Of a stretch of 52,807 bases of DNA, positions 52,516 to 52,807 are shown piece after piece. Each line of letters starts with the position of its first letter. Position 1 is the stretch's first letter. Below the pieces are notes generated by a model. That model was not told the origin of the DNA, did no database searches, and saw only the letters and a list, made by a program, of their open reading frames with translations. Source of the DNA: Candidatus Angelobacter sp. (lineage in GTDB: Bacteria; Acidobacteriota; Terriglobia; Terriglobales; Acidobacteriaceae); the NCBI GenBank assembly GCA_025462835.1, contig JAOAPH010000022.1, positions 1 to 52,807 of the forward strand. Reading direction: 5' to 3'. Position numbers and translations under genes: made by a program.

Positions 52516-52807
52516 CTAGTCGGCGCGCTTGCTGCTCGCTGGCTGGGGCTTTGGCTTTGGCTTGCTCTTGCCCTGGAGATTGAGCGCCACTGCAGCGCGG
52601 ATGAGATCCTTCAAGGCCGCCTCATCGACCGTGTCGCCTTCGTGGATGTCGATGGCGCGCCTGACATTTCCGTCGAGGCTGGAGTTGAATAGACGCGAAG
52701 GGTCCTTCAACGCAGCTCCCTTGGCAAATGTCATCTTGACGGCGTTCTTGTACGTCTCTCCGGTGCAGACGATGCCGCCGTGGGACCAGACGGGGGTGCC
52801 CATCCAC
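52516..52807 (-). CDS. DUF1801-family protein, 5' end beyond the window
   Basis: The C-terminal 96 residues of a small protein; the frame is open through 52807, so the start lies outside. WMGTPVWSHGGIVCTGETYK, KMTFAKGAALKDPSRLFNSS and NVRRAIDIHEGDTVDEAALK are typical of DUF1801 (YdhG-like). The C-terminus is Lys/Pro-rich. An internal ATG at 52803 is not the family start. Function is not established for the family. Confidence 0.8.
   Translation of the reverse strand, partial: WMGTPVWSHGGIVCTGETYKNAVKMTFAKGAALKDPSRLFNSSLDGNVRRAIDIHEGDTVDEAALKDLIRAAVALNLQGKSKPKPKPQPASSKRAD

Overview
The window is about 52.8 kb of roughly 57% GC chromosome, densely coded on both strands. It looks like a diderm bacterium of the Acidobacteriota, most likely a Terriglobia/Koribacter-like member. 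That placement is inferred from gene content and order (lptC/A-lptB-rpoN-hpf-rapZ, yicC-gmk-rpoZ-coaBC, rpsP-khpA-rimM-trmD-rplS-rnhB, ccmABCD) and from the style of the intergenic repeats; no rRNA is present to confirm it. I see no tRNA, rRNA, insertion sequence, integrase, prophage or CRISPR array. Most of the window is core chromosome.

Layout. 1-6.2 kb: envelope and accessory genes (glycine-zipper protein, Cys-rich micro-protein, secreted HExxH/TPR protein, proline dehydrogenase, PadR regulator with a membrane protein, YihY-type membrane protein). 6.3-15.2 kb: a PP2C/HAMP phosphatase, then lipopolysaccharide export (fused LptC-LptA, LptB), sigma-54, long HPF and RapZ. 15.4-21.7 kb: an MsbA-like exporter, YicC, guanylate kinase, RNA polymerase omega, CoaBC, a family-4 uracil-DNA glycosylase and a small membrane protein. 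21.7-28.1 kb: an orphan MazE-like antitoxin, PriA, a site-2 protease, HU, dCTP deaminase and a PLP decarboxylase. 28.1-31.5 kb: a divergent Hfq, HolB, Tmk, a zinc-ribbon protein and a PIG-L deacetylase. 32.2-35.7 kb: the ribosomal/tRNA-modification operon on the minus strand. 35.7-40.5 kb: an accessory block between rpsP and ffh (frameshifted membrane gene, two small unknowns, peroxiredoxin, M48 protease-beta-propeller fusion). 40.6-49.2 kb: ffh, a histone-deacetylase-like amidohydrolase, purA, mutM, a CDP-alcohol phosphotransferase with GtrA, and a ROK glucokinase. 49.3-52.0 kb: a cytochrome c maturation operon ccmA-ccmB-ccmC-ccmD on the minus strand. 52.5 kb to the end: a DUF1801 gene running off the window.

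The most unusual content is between the genes. At least nine spacers carry degenerate short tandem arrays with 7-, 8- or 9-nt units, and most of these touch or overlap the stop codon of a flanking gene. In three operon spacers (rimM-trmD, ccmB-ccmC, rapZ-msbA) two arrays face each other as inverted repeats, one at the upstream stop codon and one at the downstream start. At rimM-trmD the fold is a symmetric 37+8+37 nt element that contains both the rimM stop and the trmD start. A separate 35-nt palindromic repeat occurs twice upstream of ccmA and apparently once more, in frame, inside the ccmA coding sequence. Paired REP-like double hairpins flank purA. These observations come directly from the sequence; their functions are inference.
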